DNA of 64,000 nt from Punica granatum. Its lineage: Eukaryota; Streptophyta; Magnoliopsida; Myrtales; Lythraceae. Positions 33,959-45,328 of this stretch are shown here, in pieces. The stretch is from assembly GCF_007655135.1 (NCBI RefSeq), contig NC_045128.1, positions 25,886,811-25,950,810 of the forward strand, in the 5' to 3' direction. Every line of letters begins with the position of its first letter. Positions within the stretch are counted from its first letter, which is position 1. The translations under genes were made by a program, and so were the position numbers. The notes under the pieces are model-generated. The model ran no database searches. It had not been told where the DNA came from and saw nothing but the letters and a program-made list of their open reading frames with translations.

Positions 33959-35660
33959 TAGTTGCTTCTTGGAATGTTAGAGGGCTAAATACCCTCTTAA
34001 TCAGAAAATAGTTCAGAAGTTTGTGAACCCCAAGGGATTTGGCCTAGTGGTTAATGTGCACTCAAGTTTGCACCGAGACTTGGGTTCGAATCCCCTTGGG
34101 GCCACCGGAGCGCCTTTGGCGTAATTACTCGCTCCGTGCACCGCCGGGGGTTCACGGAGCCTCGGGGATTAGTCGGGCGAAGCCCGGATACCCCGGGTTA
34201 GCCAAAAAAAAAAAGTTCAGAAGTTTGTGAAGAATCATGATCATGTTAGTAAGGACATCCTTTATCCCCATATTTATTCGTCATTGCCATGGAGATGTTC
34301 TTAAACCTATTGGAAACTGTTGTAGCTGAAGGTAGAGTTGGTCTTCATCCAAGGTGTAATTCTCTAAAGTTGACCCATCTCTATTTTGCAGATGATAGGT
34401 TCTTATTCACAAATGGTTTTAAGGAGTCTATCATTGCTATTCTGGATGTGTTGAATTCTTTTATAATTGGACTGGTTTAAAGCTGAATCTTGAGAAATCT
34501 GAAATTTTTACGGGAGGCATTAATGAGGAAAGTGTCTTTGAATTGGCGACTTGTTCTGGGTTAAAGAGAGGGACGCCACTTGTGCGATTCTTGGGGCTTC
34601 TTCTTGTTTCTAGGAAGTTCTCTTCGAAGAATTATGAGGCTCTAATAGAGAGAATCGTGAAAAGAAGCAAGAGTTGGTCTGTAAAGTACTTATCTTATGT
34701 AGGTAGGGTGCAATTGATCAACTCTGTACTCTTTAGTATGGCTAGCTATTGGTGTTCTCACTTCATTCTTCCAAAAAAGTCATTAAATTAGTACAACAGA
34801 AATGCAGATCCTTCCTCTAGAGAGGTCTAAAGTAGCATACAGGTGGAGGCAAGGTCAACTAGGAAATTGTATGTCTTCCAAAGGCTGAAAGAGGTCTCGA
34901 CATCAAGGATTTAGTTTTGTGGAACAAGGTATATGTGTTAAAAAACTTGTGGTCTCTCTTAGTGAATTCGAGATCTCTTTGGGTGGCTTGGCCTGCTAAA
35001 TACTTAATAAAATGACGAAGTATTTGGTCTTTCCGGTTACCTAGAGAATGCTCATGGAACTGGAGAAAACTTATTTAGCTTAGTGTTTTGATGTTTCTTT
35101 ATATCAGTTGCAGAGTTGGCTCATGCATGAGTGAGTCTTTTTGGTACAATGCCTAGCTACCAATTGGACCATTGATTAACTTTTGTTGCTGGGGAATACA
35201 ATGTTTTCCATCACTTAGAAAACATGCAAAAGTTAGTTCAGTTCTGGTGGGTGGCTATTGGCACTGGCAGAGGAGTTTGGACTTGCAAGCTGCTCTGATT
35301 CGGGACTTGGCTACAATAATTGAGCTCTCAAATCAGGATAAAGTCATGTGGACACCTAACAAATCTAGGCAGTTTTCTATCGCCAATGCCTGGAAGTGTT
35401 TAAGAGCCAGAGGTTAAAAAATGGAATGGAGGAATGCAATTTGGTTTGATGGACAACTTCCTCAAACTTCTTTTATTAGTTGGCTTTGTGTGCATAATAG
35501 GTTGGATACAAAGGATCGGTTGCTAAATGGAGGATTTCGCTTGCTGCAGCTGAATGTGAATTTTGCATATGCAGTTGGAGACTCGAGACCATCTCTTTTT
35601 CAAATGTCCAATTACTTAAGGAATTTGGAGAAGTCATTGGCTCGAATTGACTAGCATAGA
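33955..35660 (+). pseudogene. LINE ORF2 remnant (endonuclease start, RT palm, zinc-binding part)
   Basis: MIVASWNVRGLN at 33955 is the endonuclease start. After the SINE, a large deletion joins it near 34250 to sequence like the segment after the RT motif GDPLSPYLF. The catalytic Asp-Asp lies in LYFADDRFLF near 34380, where the second position of the usual FADD block is kept. The thumb region continues at 34543-34791, and the zf-RVT-like segment with FISWLCVHNRLDTKDRLL lies at 35421-35654. The copy is dead. Confidence 0.75.
34011..34231 (+). mobile_element. 188-bp SINE, copy 2, inserted in the LINE
   Basis: The body (34028-34214, 187 bp) lies between perfect 17-bp repeats GTTCAGAAGTTTGTGAA (34011-34027 and 34215-34231). 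An A-box-like TGGCCTAGTGG, a B-box-like GGGTTCGAATCC, a GC-rich tail region and poly-A are all present and match copy 1 at 15851-16038 in reverse complement. It interrupts LINE ORF2, so it is younger than that LINE. Confidence 0.93.
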
Positions 35661-36442
35661 TCTGTCGTGGATTGGAATACGGAGCTTTACTGTATCTCTT
35701 CTCTTCGAGGCAAGAAGCTCGATGTTATTTGTCTTAAACTTCTATAGACTCATTATATATACTATATATGGAGGGAGAGAAACGTTACGATCTACCAAAG
35801 GCAAGTTTTGTCACCAACTGCTATAATTTTGAAGATTTTTGCAGATGTGCAAGCGAAGTTGTTTGTTCACCCCTGAGTCTCGTATAAGATTGTACGTTTT
35901 GTCTTAGCAGGTCATATGCTTCATCTTTCTGATGTTGCTCACAGTTAATTGGTAGACTTTTGGGGTATTTTGGTTTGTACATGTTGTACTTCGGTGAATG
36001 GCTTCTTCATGTAAACACAATTTGCTACTAATGGAGTATTGCCATTTATTAAAAAAAAAGGGTTGGGTGAGAAAGCAAATTGGAAGGAAGTTAATTTGAT
36101 CCAATTTTATGTATATATATAAATTTATTTTAGTAATTCATATTATATATTATAAGTTACACTTAACAATAAAATTAAAAAAGAACAAACAATACACTTT
36201 AGATCCCACCTAAAGTACAAGGGTAAATTCAATTTCAGTTGCAAACTGATAAATTGTATTAGTAATTGATATTATATTTATGCACATACCCTTGAAGAGT
36301 AAGAACGAAAATGTACTAGAGCTCATGAATGAGGATATTGACAGCACGAGGACTTTAAGCCTATGCAACATTCTTATCAGGTGGTGATGGCAGGCACAAT
36401 AGTGGCAATGGATAAAATGGTAGATAGAAGAAAACGAAGAGA

Positions 36443-37253
36443 ATAGAAATAGGGTAAATTGCACTGGTGGTCCAAAATGTTTTACAAATGTTTCATAATG
36501 GTCCAAAAAGTTTTTTTCGTTACATAATGGTACAAAATGTTTCAAAGTTGTTTCATGATAGTACAAACCGTCAATTGGCCCTGACGCCGTTAACATTTTG
36601 CTGACGTGGCGCGTCCTACGTGTCACCTCCATGCCGACGTGACCGAAAAATTTTAAAATTTTAAAATTTTAAAAATAATTTAAAATTTTAAAAAATTTTA
36701 AAAATAATTTTAAACTTTTAATTAAAAAATTAAATTTAAATTTTAAAATAATTTTAATATTAAATATTAATTTTTTATCAAAATAAAAAAAATTCAAAAT
36801 TTTAAAATTAAATTTTTTTATTTTTTTTTCTAAATTTTTACTCTTTTTTGTTTTTTTATTATTATTTTTTTATATTTTTTAAAAAAATTAAATTTTTTTT
36901 ATATTTTTAAAAAATAATTTTCAAAATTTTCAATATTTTAAAATATTTTTTTATTTTTTTGAAAATTTTTACTCTTTTTTTGTATTTTTTAATTATTTTT
37001 TTGGACTTTTTAAAATTTTATTTTCTCTTAAATGACGTAGCACACTATGATTGGTTCCACATAACATAAGTGACACATAGGACGCGCCACGTCAGCAAAA
37101 TGTTAACGGCGTCAGGGCCAATTGACGGTTTGTACCATCATGAAATAACTTTGAAACATTTCGTACTATCATGTAACGAAAAAAACTTTTTGGACCATCA
37201 TGAAACATTTGTAAAACATTTTGGACCACTAGTGCAATTTACCCATAAAAATA
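36443..37253. mobile_element. Mutator-like foldback element with long inverted ends
   Basis: The element (36452-37244, 793 bp) begins GGGTAAATTGCACTGG and ends with its complement. The inverted ends run for about 175 bp. Flanks ATAGAAATA (36443-36451) and ATAAAAATA (37245-37253) form a 9-bp duplication with one mismatch, the length used by Mutator-like elements. The interior, about 36650-37030, is almost pure A/T. Matching open frames at both ends are only the two copies of the inverted repeat. Confidence 0.85.
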
Positions 37254-37610
37254 GGGAGAGAAGAAGAAACTTGAGATAAGATAAAATTAAATTAAATAAA
37301 AAAGATATTAATGATATGGTATATCTTTTCTCTTAAACTCTTCTTCTCTTTCTTTTTGTTTTTTTTCCCAACTACGTATTTTTGTGTCCATAGAATCTCC
37401 CAAAAAATTTGATTGGAAATTTGAAAATAAATTATAGATGGCATAATGTCCAAATAATTTTTAAAATAAATTAATATAAATTTTGAAAAATTTGTCAAAC
37501 AATATTAATTTTTAATCACAAGATATATGTTAGTAACTCTTTAGAAAATATCCATCTATAAAATCATTTAAAAAAATTCTTAATATAAATTTTGAAAATT
37601 CATTGATAAA

Positions 37611-38110
37611 AATGTAAATAGGAAACGGGAGAGAGAAACCGTGAGCGTTAAATGAAGAAGTTATTTCATATTTGATACGTTCGTCAGAGTGAATAATTAT
37701 GTGAAAGAACATGCTATGTAGTTTTTATAGTGAAAACAAATATGAAATGGTGCATGAAATCGAAAGGTCATGAGAAATAATAGGTTTAAGTTGGTTTTTG
37801 AAACTTGAAAAAAATAAAAGGATTATGGTCCAAGAAAGAGAATACGAATTTTTTTTCCAACAATTAGCAAAGTCAAAGAATAATAATTAAAAGGAGAAAT
37901 AATTAAAAATCGAAAGAGAAAATAGAAAAGATACAAATGTAAATAGGAAAGGGGAGAGATGAATCGTGAGCGTTGAATGGAGAAATTATTTCATGTTTGA
38001 TGCGTTTGTCAGAGTAAATAATTATGAGAAAAAAATATACTAGGTAGTTTTTATAGTGAAGAAATATGAAATGGTACCTTAAAGTTGAAAGGTCATGAGA
38101 CTGAATACGT
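37611..38110. repeat. Spaced direct repeat, period about 325 bp
   Basis: A block starting AAATGTAAATAGGAAA recurs at about 37611 and 37936 and stays similar for about 175 bp, through TTTTTATAGTGAA to AAAGGTCATGAGA. Confidence 0.7.
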
Positions 38111-38849
38111 AAGAGTCAGTTTTTCTATTAAAACGAATGCAAGGATGTCATGCTATTGAAAAGATACGATGTTTAATAGCATTTATATTATTGAGTAAAT
38201 GGTAGAATTGTAATATTATTAATTTACTAAGGGAAAAAAGGAAAAAAAAAAGTTCGAGAAACAGTTTGGGAATGGTTGTACTTTAGAAGAAATGTATGAA
38301 GTTTAACTCGACTAAGGCAATATATGATAGAACATATGAGGCAATAAATGTTGAGAATGAGAGATGAATAGAGAATTGAAAGTATGCGAGAAAAAATCAT
38401 ACTAACAAAGCACACCCATAAGTATGAAAGTAAAAGATATGAAAAGAAAGGTAGAAATTTATGAAGGATACAGATATTTTTTTAAACAAAATTAGGAAAA
38501 TAGAAAATTTGAAAAATAACCACGTGATTCATAGCGATGAGACAAAGAATGTATGAACATATTAGGACGACAAATGTTGAAAAAGAACATATGGTGTAAC
38601 GAAATTTTGAAACTATAAATCGTTATGAAATAATAATATAACAAATATACCTGTGATGATGGCTAATTCGATTGAGAGAGATGTGCAGAAATAAAGCTTC
38701 GAAAATAAGCAATGAATAGAAAGAGCTTGTTTATACATATAGTGAAAATGTGTGATCAAAAGCTACGAGCCAAAAAGTTATGAGGAAAAGTCACGGGGAT
38801 ATAAGGGCATTTTTGAAATATTAAAAATTGGATAAACTTGTCATACTTT

Positions 38850-41000
38850 TATATATAGTATATATACAGATTTTAAAAGCAATTATTAAATAAAATAAGA
38901 AGAATTATAATTAGTATGTTATATGGAAACTGAATTATTGTAATTAAAGAAAATATATCCAAAAGAAACTTTAAATAAAAATTCTAATCACTTATTGTTA
39001 TTTTATAAGCAACTTTAATTTTTTATTAAATAAATATCAATAATTTTAAAGAAATTAAGAACTATTAAACTTTAATTAATTAATTTTAATAATCATTATC
39101 AGGCTCGTAAAAGTTAAATTAAAGAAAACTCTCGTTGAAGTGATTAATCATTTTATCTAAAATTATAAAACTTAGGGTAAATTACGCCATATATCTTATG
39201 GTTTCTCCTTTTTTAAATCTATCATATGTTTTTAAAATTATCAAAAATATCTCATGATTTATATTTTTTTTTCAAATCTATTCCGCTATTATATCTTTCG
39301 TCAACATTTAACGGTCTTGCCATTATGGCCCTTTACCCATGATAGATTTGAGAAAAAAAATTAAAATCATGGGATAAATTTGGAGCCTATTTACGTTTTA
39401 TTAACGGAAAATATAACGCTGGGATAGATTTGGAAAAAATGTAAACCATGAGATATTTTTGATAATTTTAAAAGTATACGATAGATTTGAAAAAAAAATG
39501 TGAAACCATGTAATATATGGGGTAAAAACCCTAAAACTTAATATATGAAACATGAGTGAGAAAAAGACAATTGCGAATACATAATGTTAAAATTTTATAA
39601 AATTTGTGATTATTAATATTTCTTTTATTAACTAAAGTTAGGAATTTTGTGTTTTCTAGATTTTATAATTATTTTCTTTTAAATTAGATTGATAATTGAG
39701 ACAATGCATATAAAATATTTTACATGAATTATTTACTTATGAGCTCTAATATTAACATAAATCAAAGCATAAAAACATATAAATCAATATTAATAATTGT
39801 CATAATATCTAACATTTCATAATAATATAGTTTATACTAATTTTTTAACAAAATTCGTGCAAACACACAGGTTTAATAGCCTAGTATATATAAAGTTGTA
39901 CCCTTATTAAATAGTTGTACAAGAGTAAATGTCTTAATAAATTAGTATATTATATAGAAATTGAATAATATCAATTATTATTGTTGAATAATATTAATTG
40001 TTATTGTAATTAAAGAAAATATATCTAAGAGAAACCTTATAGAAGAGTTCTAATCATTTATTGTTATTTTATAAGCAATTGCTATTTTATTAATAAAAAA
40101 TATGCATAATTTATAGAAATTAAAAATTATTAAAGTTTACTTAATTAGTAGTAATTATTAATAAGCAATTGCTATTTTATTAATAAAGAATTATACATAA
40201 TTTAAAGAAATTAAAAATTAATAAACTTACTTAATAATCATTACTAGCCTTATAAAAGTTAAATTAAGTAAATATCTCATCTAAGTGATTAGCCATTTTA
40301 TCTAAAAACATATAAATCAATATTAATAATTGTCTTAATATTTAACATTTCATAATAATATATTTTATAATAATTTTTTAACAAAATTAGTGCAACGCAT
40401 AGGTTTAATAGCCTAGTATATATATAAAGTTGTACCCTTATTAAATAGGTGTAGAAGAGTAAATGTCTTAATAAATTAGTATATTATATTGAAATTGAAT
40501 AATATCAATTATTATTGTTGAATAATATTAATTATAATTGTAATTAAAGAAAATATATCTAAGAGAAACCTTAAAGAAGAATTCTAATAATTTATTATTA
40601 TTTTATAAGCAATTGCTATTTTATTAATAAAGAAATATACATAATTTATAGAAATTAAAAATTATTAAACTTTACTTAATTAGTAATTTTTATTAGCCTT
40701 ATAAAAGTTAAATTAAATAAATATCTCATCGAAGTGATTGGTCATTTTATCTAGAACTATTTAAATTTGCAAAACTTAACATGTGAAACATGAGTAAGAA
40801 AATTGCAATTGCAAATAAATATTAAAATTTTATAGACTCTATGATTAATAATCTTTCATTAACTAAAGTTAGGAATTTTGTATTTTTTGGGTTTTATAAA
40901 TAGTTGAATTGATAATTGTGATCATGTCTATTAAATAATTTACACGAATTATTTACTTATATGCTCTGAGATTAAAATTATCTAGCGTGGTTATGAAATT
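38850..41000 (+). mobile_element. Tandem Helitron-like units
   Basis: Two CTAG ends, at 39881-39884 and 40413-40416, each follow GTGCAA(A/C) and a GGTTTAATAGC stretch. Each is followed directly by the head sequence TATATAAAGTTGTACCC. This gives a complete unit of about 532 bp (39885-40416), part of a preceding unit from about 38850, and a following unit to about 41000. Bodies share AATATCAATTATTATTG and AAGAAAATATATCTAAGAG words. A foldback element sits in the first unit at 39175-39531. Confidence 0.62.
39166..39540. mobile_element. 357-bp Mutator-like foldback element
   Basis: The element (39175-39531) begins GGGTAAATTACGCC and ends GGTAAAAACCC. The inverted ends match over about 110 bp. 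A perfect 9-bp duplication TAAAACTTA flanks it (39166-39174 and 39532-39540). No coding capacity. Confidence 0.88.
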
Positions 41001-41169
41001 TATTGTAGTATAAAAATAATTTTTCTATATATTAATATAAACAGGCTTCAAAGTTTTGTTGATGGACTGAGTTTCTACAGGGAACTGGAGGAGAGAGAAA
41101 TTCCAAACAGGCTTTGAAGTTTAGTTTATACTTCCATCTTTAAATTCTATTATCCTGGAAGGCATATTA

Positions 41170-41900
41170 CTAGTGGAACTTTCAAATCTGCCTACCTCTT
41201 TAAGATTCTATAATTATGGAAATATAACTTATTCCCATTTAAAAGGCTTAGGAGTCATGACTCCAGATCTTTGCGTATTGGCTTCTATTAAAACAGTTTC
41301 TCCCATTTTTTATGCTTTCAAAGCTTTCGATGAAAGATTGGTGGCCATTAACTTGTAATAAATTCTATATATTAAGACAAAACCTTTTCCTTGCTTTGCG
41401 AAATCATCATTTTGCGTTTGTACGTTGAGGGTTAAAGTATCCAATACTAAAGGGTAGTTTAGATCTATTGAGAAATTAGGATAACAATTAAGATATACAT
41501 AGCTATTATGTAAATTTGATTCTAAAACTGACACCAAAGATTTTTTGAAAGATGTAAACCTTGTATCCCTTAAGCAAACTGAGATAGGCATGTCTAATCC
41601 TGCTCTATGTAGCGGTTTTAATGGTATTTGCTCTAATCCAATATCTAAAAATTTGTATTTCATCCTATGTTCTTTTATAGATTCTTTCGCAAATAATTGT
41701 AAGTTAATAGCTTATTCTGAAATAGGGATTGATTTTTCGATAGTTTTAATAGTATGATCCTAAAAAGAATAAAAATTTTCCACTTCGTATATTTCTTTTT
41801 TACTAGTCTTAGGAGTATCCTAATTTTGCAGATCTTATTCTATAATTGCAATTTGAACTTCTTGTGAATTATGTTAGTCTCGGTTAGATTCCATCGTTGA
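41170..41900 (-). pseudogene. Endogenous pararetrovirus movement-protein fragment
   Basis: The best open part on the minus strand (41310-41663, 117 codons) reads like the core of the movement protein of Caulimoviridae. The conserved features are a KPL motif, a CLRD-R-F-T segment, a short NCYPNF block, and the region ending IYRIYYK. Weaker continuation is visible on both sides, to about 41180 downstream and about 41900 upstream. It is broken by stops: one after residue 117, several in the C-terminal part and three in the N-terminal part. No coat, protease or reverse-transcriptase region of the virus is seen next to it. It is an old, non-functional insertion. Confidence 0.75.
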
Positions 41901-42040
41901 CGTAAAAAATTCGGTTTGAGTGGAGTGAAAAGAATATATGTTGCTAGGGTGTGAGCTATTATTAGATCTTCGACGAGAGAGTTTAATAATTTTCTTATTA
42001 TGACAAATTGAGGGGAATGAGTTTAACCTTAAACGCCTTT

Positions 42041-42322
42041 TAAGGGGCTGTTTGGATCAGTGTCATGTAGAGAGGAACCTGAAATTCCACCCTACATTAT
42101 GCCGGAGATTGCCGCTCTCAAGCTCGTGAATCTCAAAATTGATATTTCCTGGCTTTGATGGGCCTTAATAGATTACACCCCCGGGTGTAGTCTCAGAGTA
42201 CCATCCTTGATTACGCCCTCAGGGCTAATCTCCTTTTTTTCTTTTTTAAACCCAGTTCTTTTTTTTTTTTAACTCCTATTTTACTTTTTCTTTTTAATAT
42301 TTTCTTGCGTTTATATATATGC

Positions 42323-42356
<34 letters not shown>

Positions 42357-42746
42357 GACCGAGTTTTTTTTTTTTTTGTAAAATGATGCATCTAATGTAT
42401 ATACACACAAACACGTACAGTCTATGTTATGTGTATCGCATGTAGCATATATTTATATATAATAAAAGCAAATATATTTATATTTAAAAATAAAAATTGA
42501 AAATTAACTTTTGGATAGTAACCATGCAAATTAAGGGTAATTTTACAAAATTACTTAACTGTCTCATCAATTTGTTTAACACACCAAACGTAGCAATTTC
42601 ACATTACCTTATACTTTCCCAAATACGTCATAACTTACCAAACACAGTAATATCATATTCCTTCTAATATGACATTCCTGAGCTTACTTTTTCAGCAATT
42701 TAACATTCTTTATAATCTAACAATGTGCGAACCAAAAGGCCCCTAA
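42041..42746. mobile_element. PIF/Harbinger-like MITE
   Basis: The element (42044-42743, 700 bp) begins GGGGCTGTTTGGATC and ends CGAACCAAAAGGCCCC. Both sides carry TAA, the 3-bp duplication of this group. The interior has a TA microsatellite at about 42310-42355 and no gene. Confidence 0.68.
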
Positions 42747-44368
42747 ATGCTCAGGGAACACTGCTGACCCACGCTCTCACTGCTTTTGTCTAGGCCTTAC
42801 TGCTGGGACCACAACTTTCCAATGAATGAGCATCTTTCAGTACTACACTTAAGCCACTTCAATTTATCTTTACTTACTTCAATTTTCACACTATTTCGCA
42901 TATTAGAATAAAAATGTTGTTAGTAGATGTAACATTGATTGATAGTATAAACTTGTTATTTTTATGTTGTAACTCTTTTTTTTTTCTAATTGAAAATTTT
43001 AAATTTATTTGTAATATATTTGTATTGATGGGTATATTTATTTTTCATAAAAATTTATTCAGAAATTGTATACGGTATAATACTAAATCCAATACAACTT
43101 CCATATGAATAGTTATATTAAAAAATACATATTTCGTTTATTGATATTTGAAAGATAAGATAATTCGTACATTTTGTAGTAGCGGAAGTTACATATTTAT
43201 GACTATGAGTCTTAAAAGTTCAACATCCATATAACATATTGGACGTATGATATGTGTGTCACTTTGCAGGGTGCCTGGATGGGGGAGTCCTTGATCCAGT
43301 CCCCCTTCTCGGCGACCACCCAGCTCCTCGGGGTTGGTTCTTTTTCTTTTTCTTTTTAAATAATTTTAATTAGCAACTAGAAACAAATTACCACGTGAGA
43401 AAAGTTAACAGCGTCAATTCCACATCAGTAGCTCCATAATGCCCACTCACGAAACAGATCAAAACTGTATAGCTGACCAAACGTATTGGATTGATTCTGC
43501 TTTTTTGAAATTTATATGAGTAAAATTGACTGAAGACCAAATCTATATGACTAAAAATGTCTTTTTTTATAAAAGAAAGTATGAGAAAGAAAAGAATAAA
43601 AAAAAGTTGAATGGCAAGTTTTGAACGGATGACTAACCATTTCTCTAACACCACAACACCAACAAACTTATGCCCACCTCTCACATTTTTTAAAATTTCT
43701 TATTAATTACTTTCGATGGATGGATTATTAAATTAAAGAAGGTAAAGGAAGAGACACTCAACTAAGAGTTGAGTAATTGCTTCAAAATCCTACGTGACAA
43801 ACTCTTATCGCACAAATGGAGACTTCTCGTCGCACGGGCTTGAGGAGCCTCATTTAAATACCTATAACAGATAATAGATATGGATGGATTTTTACCCTAT
43901 ATAAAATATAATATAATATAATATATGATTATTATCAACGAATTTAGGATTGATTTGAGAGTGTTGTTGCTAAAATAAAAGTGTTGAAGTATAATTGCTG
44001 AAAAATAAGTGTTGATTTTAAAAATAAGCAAAAGCGTTTGGGAGGTAATAATTTAAAAATATTGAAATTAAAATTAATGCTTAAAATGGAGAATAAGCAA
44101 AAACAGTTTTTATAAGTATCTATCAACCAGTTGGAGAAAATCATTTCCAACCACATACATTATTTCTACTTAAAACTTGACAAGATAAGCACATATTCAA
44201 TCACAATCGTACTCCCAAACAAAGCTTTAATGGCAACAAATTGCGGGTTTTAAAGCGAAGGCTTTATTCATTAGGCTTGCCATGGGCCGACCCAGTCCAA
44301 TCCCATCCCATACTAATCCGGTCCTCCCATATCTTGTCCCGTCGGACCGGACCAGTCCTGCCGACCAA
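42747..44368. other. AT-rich intergenic DNA, no gene recognised
   Basis: A GC-rich patch lies at about 43265-43340 and is followed by a CTTTTT tract. A stretch at about 43735-43860 resembles one at 56200-56370 (GAGACACTCA, then CTCTTATCGC or CTCTCATCGA), so both may be arms of a common repeat. No coding signal was found. Confidence 0.45.
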
Positions 44369-45091
44369 CCAACTGCTAGGGATGTAAACGAGTGGGTATG
44401 GCTACGTATACCTAAAATTTTTCAGTTCCCCTTTAGTTCAAACTGATTTTTCTAGAGAAAAAAAACCACTCGAAACCCTTTTGATTATATAAAAAACCGA
44501 CCACCCATAACTTCGATTTTTTTGGGTGGTTTTTCGAGTACCGAAAAAATAAAGAGAGCATGTGTTGATGTTCTTATTTTTTTTTCATTTTTTCCCTAAC
44601 TGTATATTAAACTTCTTTTTACCAAAAAAGAATATAACAAATATATGTGTTTTTCTTTCAAACCATGTACTATAATAGTGGAGATGAATGAATGAATGGC
44701 AAGAAATTACAGAATGCAACTCATCACCATGATGACGATGAAGAAGAGGGAGTAGGGGAGATAAGTTCTCTTATATAAGAAACTAATAAAGATGATCATC
44801 ATCATTGATGATTACATTACTTGTGCACATTTAGAATTATAAAATATAAGTTGAAACATTATATACATACATACTATTTGTACCCTATTCATCCAATATA
44901 TATATACTATTCAGGTGGGTTCAGGTACCACCAGGTTTTACTAATTGATCCCCACTTTTTTCGGGTAGGTTTTCTTTGGCCATAAAAATCGCCCATAAGG
45001 TGTATTCGATTTTTTCGGGTATGGGTATTTCGGTCTGGGTAGGTTCGGATTTTTCGGTTTTTGGGCTTTTACTTACGCCCCTACCAACCGC
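44369..45091. mobile_element. hAT-like non-autonomous element
   Basis: The element (44377-45083, 707 bp) begins TAGGGATGTAAACGAG and ends CTTACGCCCCTA. Flanks CCAACTGC and CCAACCGC form an 8-bp duplication with one mismatch. Inner arms contain TCGGGTA and GGTTTTTCG-type words in both orientations. It ends about 145 bp before the TATA box of the eL14 gene. Confidence 0.68.
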
Positions 45092-45226
45092 AGCTCAAAG
45101 GGCCGGTTTAATATTAACAGAAACATTTAGGACTCAAATTACAATAATTGAAAATTTCTCACCCGCAAGGCAAGAAAAAAGCCATAGTTGATCGGATCGG
45201 ACGGTCCACCTCAAGTGGAGAACAAC

Positions 45227-45245
45227 CTATAAAAACCAAACCCTA
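45227..45245 (+). promoter_or_regulatory. TATA box and telo-box of the eL14 gene
   Basis: CTATAAAAA at 45227-45235 is followed by AAACCCTA at 45238-45245, the telo-box common in plant ribosomal-protein promoters. A pyrimidine-rich stretch begins at about 45246, where transcription probably starts, about 70-80 bases before the start codon. Confidence 0.65.
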
Positions 45246-45328
45246 CTCTCTCTTTCTCTCGTCCCGCCGCTGCCGACTCCGCCTCCTCCTCCCTGTCCAT
45301 CTCTCTGAGCTTGCACTCTCCGGCGAAA

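Larger units (their letters stand above)
32820..36058 (+). mobile_element. Second L1-type LINE, internally deleted
   Basis: A LINE of a different subfamily from the 5-11 kb copy. ORF1 traces cover about 32912-33960, the endonuclease start follows at about 33955, then a deletion jumps to the reverse-transcriptase palm, and the copy ends with a poly-A tract at 36051-36058. Several frameshifts and stops are present. A SINE is inserted just after the endonuclease start. Confidence 0.78.

Noticed and set aside
34040..34110. Possible tRNA gene
   Set aside because: A and B boxes are present, but the sequence is part of a 187-bp SINE with poly-A and a target duplication and does not form a tRNA of normal length.
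36210..36632. Open frame of 140 codons and its twin at 37070-37279
   Set aside because: They encode nearly the same peptide on opposite strands because they are the two copies of the terminal inverted repeat of the foldback element.
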